In this document: positions 24,537 to 36,384 of the stretch, piece by piece
Layout: each line of letters begins with the position of its first letter
Position numbering within the stretch: position 1 is the first letter of the stretch
DNA from: Anisus vortex
Lineage: Eukaryota > Mollusca > Gastropoda > Planorbidae
DNA length: 64,000 nucleotides
Assembly (NCBI GenBank): GCA_949126835.1
Contig: CASBPS010000046.1
Coordinates: 211,001-275,000, forward strand
Direction: 5' to 3'
Notes under the pieces: model-generated
Told to the model about the DNA's origin: nothing
The model's input: only the letters and a program-made list of their open reading frames with translations
The model's database searches: none
Translations under genes and position numbers: made by a program

Positions 24537-27500
24537 AGAAGCCAAAACCACAAATCTGCTTTTGTACGGCCAGTAGAGAAGCCAAAACCACAAATCTGCT
24601 GTATTACGGCGAAAAGAGAAGCCAAAACCACAAATCTGCTATTCAAGTCGTTGTACGGTTTGTGGAGAAGCCAAAACAACAAATCTGCTTTTTAAGTCCT
24701 TGTACGGCCAGAAAAGAAGCCAAAACTAGAAATCTGCTATTCAAGTCGTTGTACGGTTGTTGGAGAGAGCCAAAACCACAAATCTGCTGTGTTACTACCA
24801 AAAGAGAAGCTGAAACCACAAATCTTGTTTTCAAGTCGTTGTACGGCCAGAAAAAAAGCCAAAACCAGAAATCTGCTGTTTTACGGCCAGAAAAGGAGCC
24901 AAAACAAGAAATCTGCTATTCAAGTCGTTGTACGGACTGTGGAAACGCCAAAACCACAAATCTGCTTTTGTAAGGCCAGTAGAGAAGCCAAAACCACAAA
25001 TCTGCTGTTTTACGGTTAGAAAAGAAGCCAAAACAAGAAACTCTGCTATTCAAGTCGTTGTACGGATTGTGGAAAAGCCAAAACCACAAATCTGCTTTTG
25101 TACGGCCAGAATAGGAGCCAAAACCAGAAATCTGCTTTTCAAGTCGTTGTACGGTTTCTGGAGAAGCCAAAACCACAAATCTGCTTTTGTACGGCCAGTA
25201 GAGAAGCCAAAACCACAAATATGCTGTATAACGGCGAAAAGAGAAGCCAAAACCACAAATCTGCTATTCAAGTCGTTGTACGGCCAGAACAGAAGCACCA
25301 TTACCACAAATCTGCTAGTCAAGTCGTTGTACGGTTTGTGGAGAAGCCAAAACAACAAATCTGCTATTCAAGTCGTTGTACGGTTTGTGGAGAGAGCCAA
25401 AACCAGAAATCTGCTGTGTTACTACCAAAAGAGAAGCTGAAACCACAAATCTTCTTTTCAAGTCGTTGTACGGCCAGAACAGAAGCACCATTACCACAAA
25501 TCTGCTAGTCAAGCCGTTGTACGGTTTGTGGAGAAGCCAAAACAACAAATCTGCTTTTTAAGTCCTTGTACGGCCAGAAAAGAAGCCAAAACTAGAAATC
25601 TGCTATTCAAGTCATTGTACGGTTTGTGGAGAGAGCCAAAACCATAAATCTGTTTTTGTACGGCCAGAAAAGGAGCCAAAACCAGAAATCTGCTTTTCAA
25701 GTCTTTGTACGGTTTCTGGAGAAGCCAAAACCACAAATCTGCTTTTGTACGGCCAGTAGAGAAGCCAAAACCACAAATCTGCTGTATTACGGCGAAAAGA
25801 GAAGCCAAAACCACAAATCTGCTATTCAAGTCGTTGTACGGCCAGAACAGAAGCACCATTACCACAAATCTGCTAGTCAAGTCGTTGTACGGTTTGTTGA
25901 GAAGCCAAAACAACAAATCTGCTTTTCAAGTCCTTGTACGGCCAGAAAAGAAGCCAAAACTAGAAATCTGCTATTCAAGTCGTTGTACGGTTTGTGGAGA
26001 GACCCAAAACCATAAATCTGCTGTGTTACGGCCAAAAGAGAAGCTAAAACCACAAATCTTCTTGTCAAGTCGTTGTACGGCCAGAAAATAAGCCAAAACA
26101 AGAAATCTGCTATTCAAGTCGTTATACAGATTGTGGAAAAGCCAAAACCTCAAATCTGCTTTTGTACGGCCAGAAAAGGAGCCAAATCAAGAAATCTGCT
26201 TTTCAAGTCTTTGTACGGTTTCTGAAGAAGCCAAAACCACAAATCTGCTTTTGTACGGCCAGTAGAGAAGCCAAAACCACAAATCTGCTGTATTACGGCG
26301 AAAAGAGAAGCCAAAACCACAAATCTGCTATTCAAGTCGTTGTACGGCCAGAACAAAAGCACCATTACCACAAATCTGCTAGTCAAGTCGTTGTACGGTT
26401 TGTGGAGAAGCCAAAACAACAAATCTGCTTTTTAAGTCCTTGTACGGCCAGAAAAGAAACCAAAACTAGAAATATGCTATTCAAGTCGTTGTACGGTTTG
26501 TGGAGAGAGCCAAAACCATAAATCTGTTTTTGTACGGCCAGAAAAGGAGCCAAAACCAGAAATCTGCTTTTCAAGTCGTTGTACGGTTTCTGGAGAAGCC
26601 AAAACCACAAATCTGCTTTTGTACGGCCAGTAGAGAAGCCAAAACCACAAATATGCTGTATAACGGCGAAAAGAGAAGCCAAAACCACAAATCTGCTATT
26701 CAAGTCGTTGTACGGCCAGAACAGAAGCACCATTACCACAAATCTGCTAGTCAAGCCGTTGTACGGTTTGTGGAGAAGCCAAAACAACAAATCTGCTTTT
26801 TAAGTCCTTGTACGGCCAGAAAAGAAGCCAAAACTAGAAATCTGCTATTCAAGTCATTGTACGGTTTGTGGAGAGAGCCAAAACCATAAATCTGTTTTTG
26901 TACGGCCAGAAAAGGAGCCAAAACCAGAAATCTGCTTTTCAAGTCTTTGTACGGTTTCTGGAGAAGCCAAAACCACAAATCTGCTTTTGTACGGCCAGTA
27001 GAGAAGCCAAAACCACACATCTGCTGTATTACGGCGAAAAGAGAAGCCAAAACCACAAATTCGCTATTCAAGTCGTTGTACGGCCAGAACAGAAGCACCA
27101 TTACCACAAATCTGCTAGTCAAGTCGTTGTACGGTTTGTTGAGAAGCCAAAACAACAAATCTGCTTTTCAAGTCCTTGTACGGCCAGAAAAGAAGCCAAA
27201 ACTAGAAATCTGCTATTCAAGTCGTTGTACGGTTTGTGGAGAGACCCAAAACCATAAATCTGCTGTGTTACGGCCAAAAGAGAAGCTACAACCACAAATC
27301 TTCTTGTCAAGTCGTTGTACGGCCAGAAAATAAGCCAAAACAAGAAATCTGCTATTCAAGTCGTTATACAGATTGTGGAAAAGCCAAAACCTCAAATCTG
27401 CTTTTGTACGGCCAGAAAAGGAGCCAAAACAAGAAATCTGCTTTTCAAGTCTTTGTACGGTTTCTGAAGAAGCCAAAACCACAAATCTGCTTTTGTACGG

Positions 27501-29885
27501 CCAGTAGAGAAGCCAAAACCACAAATCTGCTGTATTACGGCGAAAAGAGAAGCCAAAACCACAAATCTGCTATTCAAGTCGTTGTACGGCCAGAACAGAA
27601 GCACCATTACCACAAATCTGCTAGTCAAGTCGTTGTACGGTTTGTGGAGAAGCCAAAACAACAAATCTGCTTTTTAAGTCCTTGTACGGCCAGAAAAGAA
27701 ACCAAAACTAGAAATCTGCTATTCAAGTCGTTGTACGGTTTGTGGAGAGAGCCAAAACCATAAATCTGTTTTTGTACGGCCAGAAAAGGAGCCCAAACCA
27801 GAAATCATCTTTTGAAGTCTTTGTACGGTTTCTGGAGAAGCCAAAACCACAAATCTGCTTTTGTACGGCCAGTAGAGAAGCCAAAACCACAAATCTGCTG
27901 TATTACGGCAAAAAGAGAAGCCAAAACCACAAATCTGCTATTCAAGTCGTTGTACGGTTTGTGGAGAGAGCCAAAACCACAAATCTGCTGTGTTACTACC
28001 AAAAGAGAAGCTGAAACCACAAATCTTCTTTTCAAGTCGTTGTACGGCCAGAACAGAAGCACCATTACCACAAATCTGCTAGTCAAGCCGTTGTACGGTT
28101 TGTGGAGAAGCCAAAACAACAAATCTGCTTTTTAAGTCCTTGTACGGCCAGAAAAGAAGCCAAAACTAGAAATCTGCTATTCAAGTCATTGTACGGTTTG
28201 TGGAGAGAGCCAAAACCATAAATCTGTTTTTGTACGGCCAGAAAAGGAGCCAAAACCAGAAATCTGCTTTTCAAGTCTTTGTACGGTTTCTGGAGAAGCC
28301 AAAACCACAAATCTGCTTTTGTACGGCCAGTAGAGAAGCCAAAACCACAAATCTGCTGTATTACGGCGAAAAGAGAAGCCAAAACCACAAATCTGCTATT
28401 CAAGTCGTTGTACGGCCAGAACAGAAGCACCATTACCACAAATCTGCTAGTCAAGTCGTTGTACGGTTTGTTGAGAAGCCAAAACAACAAATCTGCTTTT
28501 CAAGTCCTTGTACGGCCAGAAAAGAAGCCAAAACTAGAAATCTGCTATTCAAGTCGTTGTACGGTTTGTGGAGAGACCCAAAACCATAAATCTGCTGTGA
28601 TACGGCCAAAAGAGAAGCTAAAACCACAAATCTTCTTGTCAAGTCGTTGTACGGCCAGAAAATAAGCCAAAACAAGAAATCTGCTATTCAAGTCGTTATA
28701 CAGATTGTGGAAAAGCCAAAACCTCAAATCTGCTTTTGTACGGCCAGAAAAGGAGCCAAAACAAGAAATCTGCTTTTCAAGTCTTTGTACGGTTTCTGAA
28801 GAAGCCAAAACCACAAATCTGCTTTTGTACGGCCAGTAGAGAAGCCAAAACCACAAATCTGCTGTATTACGGCGAAAAGAGAAGCCAAAACCACAAATCT
28901 GCTATTCAAGTCGTTGTACGGCCAGAACAGAAGCACCATTACCACAAATCTGCTAGTCAAGTCGTTGTACGGTTTGTGGAGAAGCAAAAACAACAAATCT
29001 GCTTTTTAAGTCCTTGTACGGCCAGAAAAGAAACCAAAACTAGAAATATGCTATTCAAGTCGTTGTACGGTTTGTGGAGAGAGCCAAAACCATAAATCTG
29101 TTTTTGTACGGCCAGAAAAGGAGCCAAAACCAGAAATCTGCTTTTCAAGCCGTTGTACGGTTTCTGGAGAAGCCAAAACCACAAATCTGCTTTTGTACGG
29201 CCAGTAGAGAAGCCAAAACCACAAATCTGCTGTATTACGGCGAAAAGAGAAGCCAAAACAACAAATCTGCTATTCAAGTCGTTGTACGGCCAGAACAGAA
29301 GCACCATTACCACAAATCTGCTAGTCAAGTCGTCGTACGGTTTGTGGAGAAGCCAAAACAACAAATCTGCTTTTTAAGTCCTTGTACGGCCAGAAAAGAA
29401 GCCAAAACTAGAAATCTGCTATTCAAGTCGTTGTACGGTTTGTGGAGAGAGCCAAAACCATAAATCTGCTGTTTTATGGCCAGAAAAGAAGCCAAAACAA
29501 GAAATCTGCTATTCAAGTCCTTGTACGGTTTGTTGAGAGACCCAAAACCATAAATCTGCTGTGTTACGGCCAAAAGAGAAGCTAAAACCACAAATCTTCT
29601 TGTCAAGTCGTTGTACGGCCAGAAAAGAAGCCAAAACAAGAAATCTGCTATTCAAGTCGTTATACAGATTGTGGAAAAGCCAAAACCTCAAATCTGCTTT
29701 TGTACGGCCAGAAAAGGAGCCAAAACAAGAAATCTGCTTTTCAAGTCTTTGTACGGTTTCTGAAGAAGCCAAAACCACAAATCTGCTTTTGTACGGCCAG
29801 TAGAGAAGCCAAAACCACAAATCTGCTGTATTACGGCGAAAAGAGAAGCCAAAACCACAAATCTGCTATTCAAGTCGTTGTACGG
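24537..29885 (+). repeat. 5,227-bp tandem duplication, right copy
   Basis: This is the near-perfect repeat of 19310-24658, carrying the same rare variants at +5,227 bp (CACACATCTGC near 27015, AAATTCGC near 27059, GAAATCATC near 27801). The shared rare variants show that the whole 5.2-kb segment was copied as one piece, not homogenised monomer by monomer. A recent origin is the simplest reading. An assembly duplication must be excluded. Confidence 0.92.
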
Positions 29886-32800
29886 CCAGAACAGAAGCAC
29901 CATTACCACAAATCTGCTAGTCAAGTCGTTGTACGGTTTGTGGAGAAGCCAAAACAACAAATCTGCTTTTTAAGTCCTTGTACGGCCAGAAAAGAAACCA
30001 AAACTAGAAATATGCTATTCAAGTCGTTGTACGGTTTGTGGAGAGAGCCAAAACCATAAATCTGTTTTTGTACGGCCAGAAAAGGAGCCAAAAGCAGAAA
30101 TCTGCTTTTCAAGTCGTTGTACGGTTTCTGGAGAAGCCAAAACCACAAATCTGCTTTTGTACGGCCAGTAGAGAATCCAAAACCACAAATATGCTGTATA
30201 ACGGCGAAAAGAGAAGCCAAAACCACAAATCTGCTATTCAAGTCGTTGTACGGCCAGAACAGAAGCACCATTACCACAAATCTGCTAGTCAAGCCGTTGT
30301 ACGGTTTGTGGAGAAGCCAAAACAACAAATCTGCTTTTTAAGTCCTTGTACGGCCAGAAAAGAAGCCAAAACTAGAAATCTGCTATTCAAGTCATTGTAC
30401 GGTTTGTGGAGAGAGCCAAAACCATAAATCTGTTTTTGTACGGCCAGAAAAGGAGCCAAAACCAGAAATCTGCTTTTCAAGTCTTTGTACGGTTTCTGGA
30501 GAAGCCAAAACCACAAATCTGCTTTTGTACGGCCAGTAGAGAAGCCAAAACCACAAATCTGCTGTATTACGGCGAAAAGAGAAGCCAAAACCACAAATCT
30601 GCTATTCAAGTCGTTGTACGGCCAGAACAGAAGCACCATTACCACAAATCTGCTAGTCAAGTCGTTGTACGGTTTGTTGAGAAGCCAAAACAACAAATCT
30701 GCTTTTCAAGTCCTTGTACGGCCAGAAAAGAAGCCAAAACTAGAAATCTGCTATTCAAGTCGTTGTACGGTTTGTGGAGAGACCCAAAACCATAAATCTG
30801 CTGTGTTACGGCCAAAAGAGAAGCTAAAACCACAAATCTTCTTGTCAAGTCGTTGTACGGCCAGAAAATAAGCCAAAACAAGAAATCTGCTATTCAAGTC
30901 GTTATACAGATTGTGGAAAAGCCAAAACCTCAAATCTGCTTTTGTACGGCCAGAAAAGGAGCCAAAACAAGAAATCTGCTTTTCAAGTCTTTGTACGGTT
31001 TCTGAAGAAGCCAAAACCACAAATCTGCTTTTGTACGGCCAGTAGAGAAGCCAAAACCACAAATCTGCTGTATTACGGCGAAAAGAGAAGCCAAAACCAC
31101 AAATCTGCTATTCAAGTCGTTGTACGGCCAGAACAGAAGCACCATTACCACAAATCTGCTAGTCAAGTCGTTGTACGGTTTGTGGAGAAGCCAAAACAAC
31201 AAATCTGCTTTTTAAGTCCTTGTACGGCCAGAAAAGAAACCAAAACTAGAAATCTGCTATTCAAGTCGTTGTACGGTTTGTGGAGAGAGCCAAAACCATA
31301 AATCTGTTTTTGTACGGCCAGAAAAGGAGCCCAAACCAGAAATCATCTTTTCAAGTCTTTGTACGGTTTCTGGAGAAGCCAAAACCACAAATCTGCTTTT
31401 GTACGGCCAGTAGAGAAGCCAAAACCACAAATCTGCTGTATTACGGCAAAAAGAGAAGCCAAAACCACAAATCTGCTATTCAAGTCGTTGTACGGCCAGA
31501 ACAGAAGCACCATTACCACAAATCTGCTAGTCAAGTCGTTGTACGGTTTGTTGAGAAGCCAAAACAACAAATCTGCTTTTTAAGTCCTTGTACGGCCAGA
31601 AAAGAAGCCAAAACTAGAAATCTGCTATTCAGGTCGTTGTACGGTTTGTGGAGAGAGCCAAAACCATAAATCTGCTGTGTTACGGCCAAAAGAGAAGCTA
31701 AAACCACAAATCTTCTTGTCAAGTCGTTGGACGGCCAGAAAAGAAGCCAAAACAAGAAATCTGCTATTCAAGTCGTTGTACGGATTGTGGAAAAGCCAAA
31801 ACCACAAATCTGCTTTTGTACGGCCAGAAAAGGAGCCAAAACCAGAAATCTGCTTTTTAAGTCGTTGTACGGTTTCTGGAGAAGCCAAAACCACAAATCT
31901 GCTTTTGTACGGCTAGTAGAGAAGCCAAAACCACAAATCTGCTGTATTTGGCGAAAAGAGAAGCCAAAACCACAAATCTGCTATTCAAGTCGTTGTACGG
32001 CCAGAACAGAAGCACCATTACCACAAATCTGCTAGTCAAGTCGTTGTACGGTTTGTTGAGAAGCCAAAACAACAAATCTGCTTTTTAAGTCCTTGTACGG
32101 CCAGAAAAAAAGCTAAAACTAGAAATCTGCTATTCAAGTCGTTGTACGGTTTATGGAGAGAGCCAAAACCATAAATCTGCTGTGTTACGGCCAAAAGAGA
32201 AGCTAAAACCACAAATCTTCTTGTCAAGTCGTTGTACGGCCAGAAAAGAAGCCAAAACAAGAAATCTGCTATTCAAGTCGTTATACGGATTGTGGAAAAG
32301 CCAAAACCTCAAATCTGCTTTTGTACGGCCAGAAAAGGAGCCAAAACAAGAAATCTGCTTTTCAAGTCGTTGTACGGTTTCTGGAGAAGCCAAAACCACA
32401 AATCTGCTTTTGTACGGCTAGTAGAGAAGCCAAAACCACAAATCTGCTGTATTACGGCGAAAAGAGAAGCCAAAACCACAAATCTGCTATTCAAGTCGTT
32501 GTACGGCCAGAAAAAAAGCCAAAACCAGAAATCTGCTGTTTTACGGCCAGAAAAGGAGCCAAAACCACAAATCTGCTGTTTTACGGCCAAAAGAGAAGCC
32601 AAAACCATAAATCTGCTGTGTTACGGCCAAAAGAGAAGCTAAAACCACAAATCTTCTTTTCAAGTCGTTGTACGGCCAGAAAAGAAGCCAAAACAAGAAA
32701 TCTGCTATTCAAGTCGTTGTACGGATTGTGGAAAAGCCAAAACCACAAATCTGCTTTTGTACGGCCAGAATAGGAGCCAAAACCAGAAATCTGCTTTTCA

Positions 32801-33124
32801 AGTCGTTGTACGGTTTCTGGAGAAGCCAAAACCACAAATCTGCTTTTGTACGGCCAGTAGAGAAGCCAAAACCACAAAACTGCTGTATTACGGCGAAAAG
32901 AGAAGCCAAAACCACAAATCTGCTATTCAAGTCGTTGTACGGCCAGAACAGAAGCACCATTACCACAAATCTGCTAGTCAAGTCGTCGTACGGTTTGTGG
33001 AGAAGCCAAAACAACAAATCTGCTTTTTAAGTCCTTGTACGGCCAGAAAAGAAGCCAAAACTAGAAATCTGCTATTCAAGTCGTTGTACGGTTTGTGGAG
33101 AGAGCCAAAACCATAAATCTGCTG
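29535..33124 (+). repeat. Long-range copy, left member (offset 6,850 bp)
   Basis: About 3.6 kb matches 36385-39974 at a constant 6,850-bp offset, spanning Class II cycles, the GAAATCATC monomer, the TTGGACGG monomer and the TATTTGGCG linker. The two copies differ by a modest number of substitutions, mostly private to the right copy in 38.5-39.6 kb. The interval overlaps the 2,272-bp duplication, which is not present at the right-hand site. Confidence 0.78.
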
Positions 33125-33346
33125 TTTTACGGTTAGAAAAGAAGCCAAAACAAGAAATCTGCTATTCAAGTCGTTGTACGGATTGTGGAAAAGCCAAAAC
33201 CACAAATCTGCTTTTGTACGGCCAGAATAGGAGCCAAAACCAGAAATCTGCTTTTCAAGTCGTTGTACGGTTTCTGGAGAAGCCAAAACCACAAATCTGC
33301 TTTTGTACGGCCAGTAGAGAAGCCAAAACCACAAATATGCTGTATA
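31075..33346 (+). repeat. 2,272-bp tandem duplication, left copy
   Basis: The interval 31075-33481 matches 33347-35753 at a constant offset of 2,272 bp with no difference found. Shared rare variants include GAAATCATC (31340), TTCAGGTCG near 31629, TTGGACGG near 31729, CTTTTTAAGTCG near 31855 and TATTTGGCG (31945). The left limit is TATTACGG against TATAACGG. The right limit is GCTTTTTAAG against GCTATTCAAG. Confidence 0.9.
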
Positions 33347-35753
33347 ACGGCGAAAAGAGAAGCCAAAACCACAAATCTGCTATTCAAGTCGTTGTACGGC
33401 CAGAACAGAAGCACCATTACCACAAATCTGCTAGTCAAGTCGTTGTACGGTTTGTGGAGAAGCCAAAACAACAAATCTGCTTTTTAAGTCCTTGTACGGC
33501 CAGAAAAGAAACCAAAACTAGAAATCTGCTATTCAAGTCGTTGTACGGTTTGTGGAGAGAGCCAAAACCATAAATCTGTTTTTGTACGGCCAGAAAAGGA
33601 GCCCAAACCAGAAATCATCTTTTCAAGTCTTTGTACGGTTTCTGGAGAAGCCAAAACCACAAATCTGCTTTTGTACGGCCAGTAGAGAAGCCAAAACCAC
33701 AAATCTGCTGTATTACGGCAAAAAGAGAAGCCAAAACCACAAATCTGCTATTCAAGTCGTTGTACGGCCAGAACAGAAGCACCATTACCACAAATCTGCT
33801 AGTCAAGTCGTTGTACGGTTTGTTGAGAAGCCAAAACAACAAATCTGCTTTTTAAGTCCTTGTACGGCCAGAAAAGAAGCCAAAACTAGAAATCTGCTAT
33901 TCAGGTCGTTGTACGGTTTGTGGAGAGAGCCAAAACCATAAATCTGCTGTGTTACGGCCAAAAGAGAAGCTAAAACCACAAATCTTCTTGTCAAGTCGTT
34001 GGACGGCCAGAAAAGAAGCCAAAACAAGAAATCTGCTATTCAAGTCGTTGTACGGATTGTGGAAAAGCCAAAACCACAAATCTGCTTTTGTACGGCCAGA
34101 AAAGGAGCCAAAACCAGAAATCTGCTTTTTAAGTCGTTGTACGGTTTCTGGAGAAGCCAAAACCACAAATCTGCTTTTGTACGGCTAGTAGAGAAGCCAA
34201 AACCACAAATCTGCTGTATTTGGCGAAAAGAGAAGCCAAAACCACAAATCTGCTATTCAAGTCGTTGTACGGCCAGAACAGAAGCACCATTACCACAAAT
34301 CTGCTAGTCAAGTCGTTGTACGGTTTGTTGAGAAGCCAAAACAACAAATCTGCTTTTTAAGTCCTTGTACGGCCAGAAAAAAAGCTAAAACTAGAAATCT
34401 GCTATTCAAGTCGTTGTACGGTTTATGGAGAGAGCCAAAACCATAAATCTGCTGTGTTACGGCCAAAAGAGAAGCTAAAACCACAAATCTTCTTGTCAAG
34501 TCGTTGTACGGCCAGAAAAGAAGCCAAAACAAGAAATCTGCTATTCAAGTCGTTATACGGATTGTGGAAAAGCCAAAACCTCAAATCTGCTTTTGTACGG
34601 CCAGAAAAGGAGCCAAAACAAGAAATCTGCTTTTCAAGTCGTTGTACGGTTTCTGGAGAAGCCAAAACCACAAATCTGCTTTTGTACGGCTAGTAGAGAA
34701 GCCAAAACCACAAATCTGCTGTATTACGGCGAAAAGAGAAGCCAAAACCACAAATCTGCTATTCAAGTCGTTGTACGGCCAGAAAAAAAGCCAAAACCAG
34801 AAATCTGCTGTTTTACGGCCAGAAAAGGAGCCAAAACCACAAATCTGCTGTTTTACGGCCAAAAGAGAAGCCAAAACCATAAATCTGCTGTGTTACGGCC
34901 AAAAGAGAAGCTAAAACCACAAATCTTCTTTTCAAGTCGTTGTACGGCCAGAAAAGAAGCCAAAACAAGAAATCTGCTATTCAAGTCGTTGTACGGATTG
35001 TGGAAAAGCCAAAACCACAAATCTGCTTTTGTACGGCCAGAATAGGAGCCAAAACCAGAAATCTGCTTTTCAAGTCGTTGTACGGTTTCTGGAGAAGCCA
35101 AAACCACAAATCTGCTTTTGTACGGCCAGTAGAGAAGCCAAAACCACAAAACTGCTGTATTACGGCGAAAAGAGAAGCCAAAACCACAAATCTGCTATTC
35201 AAGTCGTTGTACGGCCAGAACAGAAGCACCATTACCACAAATCTGCTAGTCAAGTCGTCGTACGGTTTGTGGAGAAGCCAAAACAACAAATCTGCTTTTT
35301 AAGTCCTTGTACGGCCAGAAAAGAAGCCAAAACTAGAAATCTGCTATTCAAGTCGTTGTACGGTTTGTGGAGAGAGCCAAAACCATAAATCTGCTGTTTT
35401 ACGGTTAGAAAAGAAGCCAAAACAAGAAATCTGCTATTCAAGTCGTTGTACGGATTGTGGAAAAGCCAAAACCACAAATCTGCTTTTGTACGGCCAGAAT
35501 AGGAGCCAAAACCAGAAATCTGCTTTTCAAGTCGTTGTACGGTTTCTGGAGAAGCCAAAACCACAAATCTGCTTTTGTACGGCCAGTAGAGAAGCCAAAA
35601 CCACAAATATGCTGTATAACGGCGAAAAGAGAAGCCAAAACCACAAATCTGCTATTCAAGTCGTTGTACGGCCAGAACAGAAGCACCATTACCACAAATC
35701 TGCTAGTCAAGTCGTTGTACGGTTTGTGGAGAAGCCAAAACAACAAATCTGCT
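33347..35753 (+). repeat. 2,272-bp tandem duplication, right copy
   Basis: This repeats 31075-33481, with all rare variants at +2,272 bp. After 35753 it continues into Class I order with the GTTACTACC monomer, whereas the left copy runs into the right one. Confidence 0.9.
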
Positions 35754-35856
35754 ATTCAAGTCGTTGTACGGTTTGTGGAGAGAGCCAAAACCACAAATCT
35801 GCTGTGTTACTACCAAAAGAGAAGCTGAAACCACAAATCTTCTTTTCAAGTCGTTG

Positions 35857-36038
35857 TACGGCCAGAACAGAAGCACCATTACCACAAATCTGCTAGTCAA
35901 GCCGTTGTACGGTTTGTGGAGAAGCCAAAACAACAAATCTGCTTTTTACGGCCAGAACAGAAGCACCATTACCACAAATCTGCTAGTCAAGCCGTTGTAC
36001 GGTTTGTGGAGAAGCCAAAACAACAAATCTGCTTTTTA
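35857..36038 (+). repeat. 90-bp tandem duplication with a hybrid monomer
   Basis: Bases 35857-35948 recur at 35947-36038 (92-bp match, 90-bp period). Each copy is the 51-bp GCACCATT monomer followed by the CTAGTCAAGCC monomer. At the junction (35941-35960), a monomer head GCTTTTT joins directly to ACGGCCAGAACAG. This skips the ten bases AAGTCCTTGT that other monomers have there and leaves a short-form hybrid. I see no other copy of this junction in the window. Confidence 0.88.
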
Positions 36039-36384
36039 AGTCCTTGTACGGCCAGAAAAGAAGCCAAAACTAGAAATCTGCTATTCAAGTCTTTGTACGG
36101 TTTCTGGAGAAGCCAAAACCACAAATCTGCTTTTGTACGGCCAGTAGAGAAGCCAAAACCACAAATCTGCTGTATTACGGCGAAAAGAGAAGCCAAAACC
36201 ACAAATCTGCTATTCAAGTCGTTGTACGGCCAGAACAGAAGCACCATTACCACAAATCTGCTAGTCAAGTCGTTGTACGGTTTGTTGAGAAGCCAAAACA
36301 ACAAATCTGCTTTTCAAGTCCTTGTACGGCCAGAAAAGAAGCCAAAACTAGAAATCTGCTATTCAAGTCGTTGTACGGTTTGTG
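36039..36384 (+). repeat. Class II cycles after the 90-bp duplication
   Basis: The array returns to Class II order through a shortened path. After CTATTCAAGTCTTTG near 36082, the GTTTCTGG monomer follows directly, skipping the usual TTTGTGGAGAGAGCC and CTGTTTTTG monomers. No unique DNA is seen. Confidence 0.7.
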
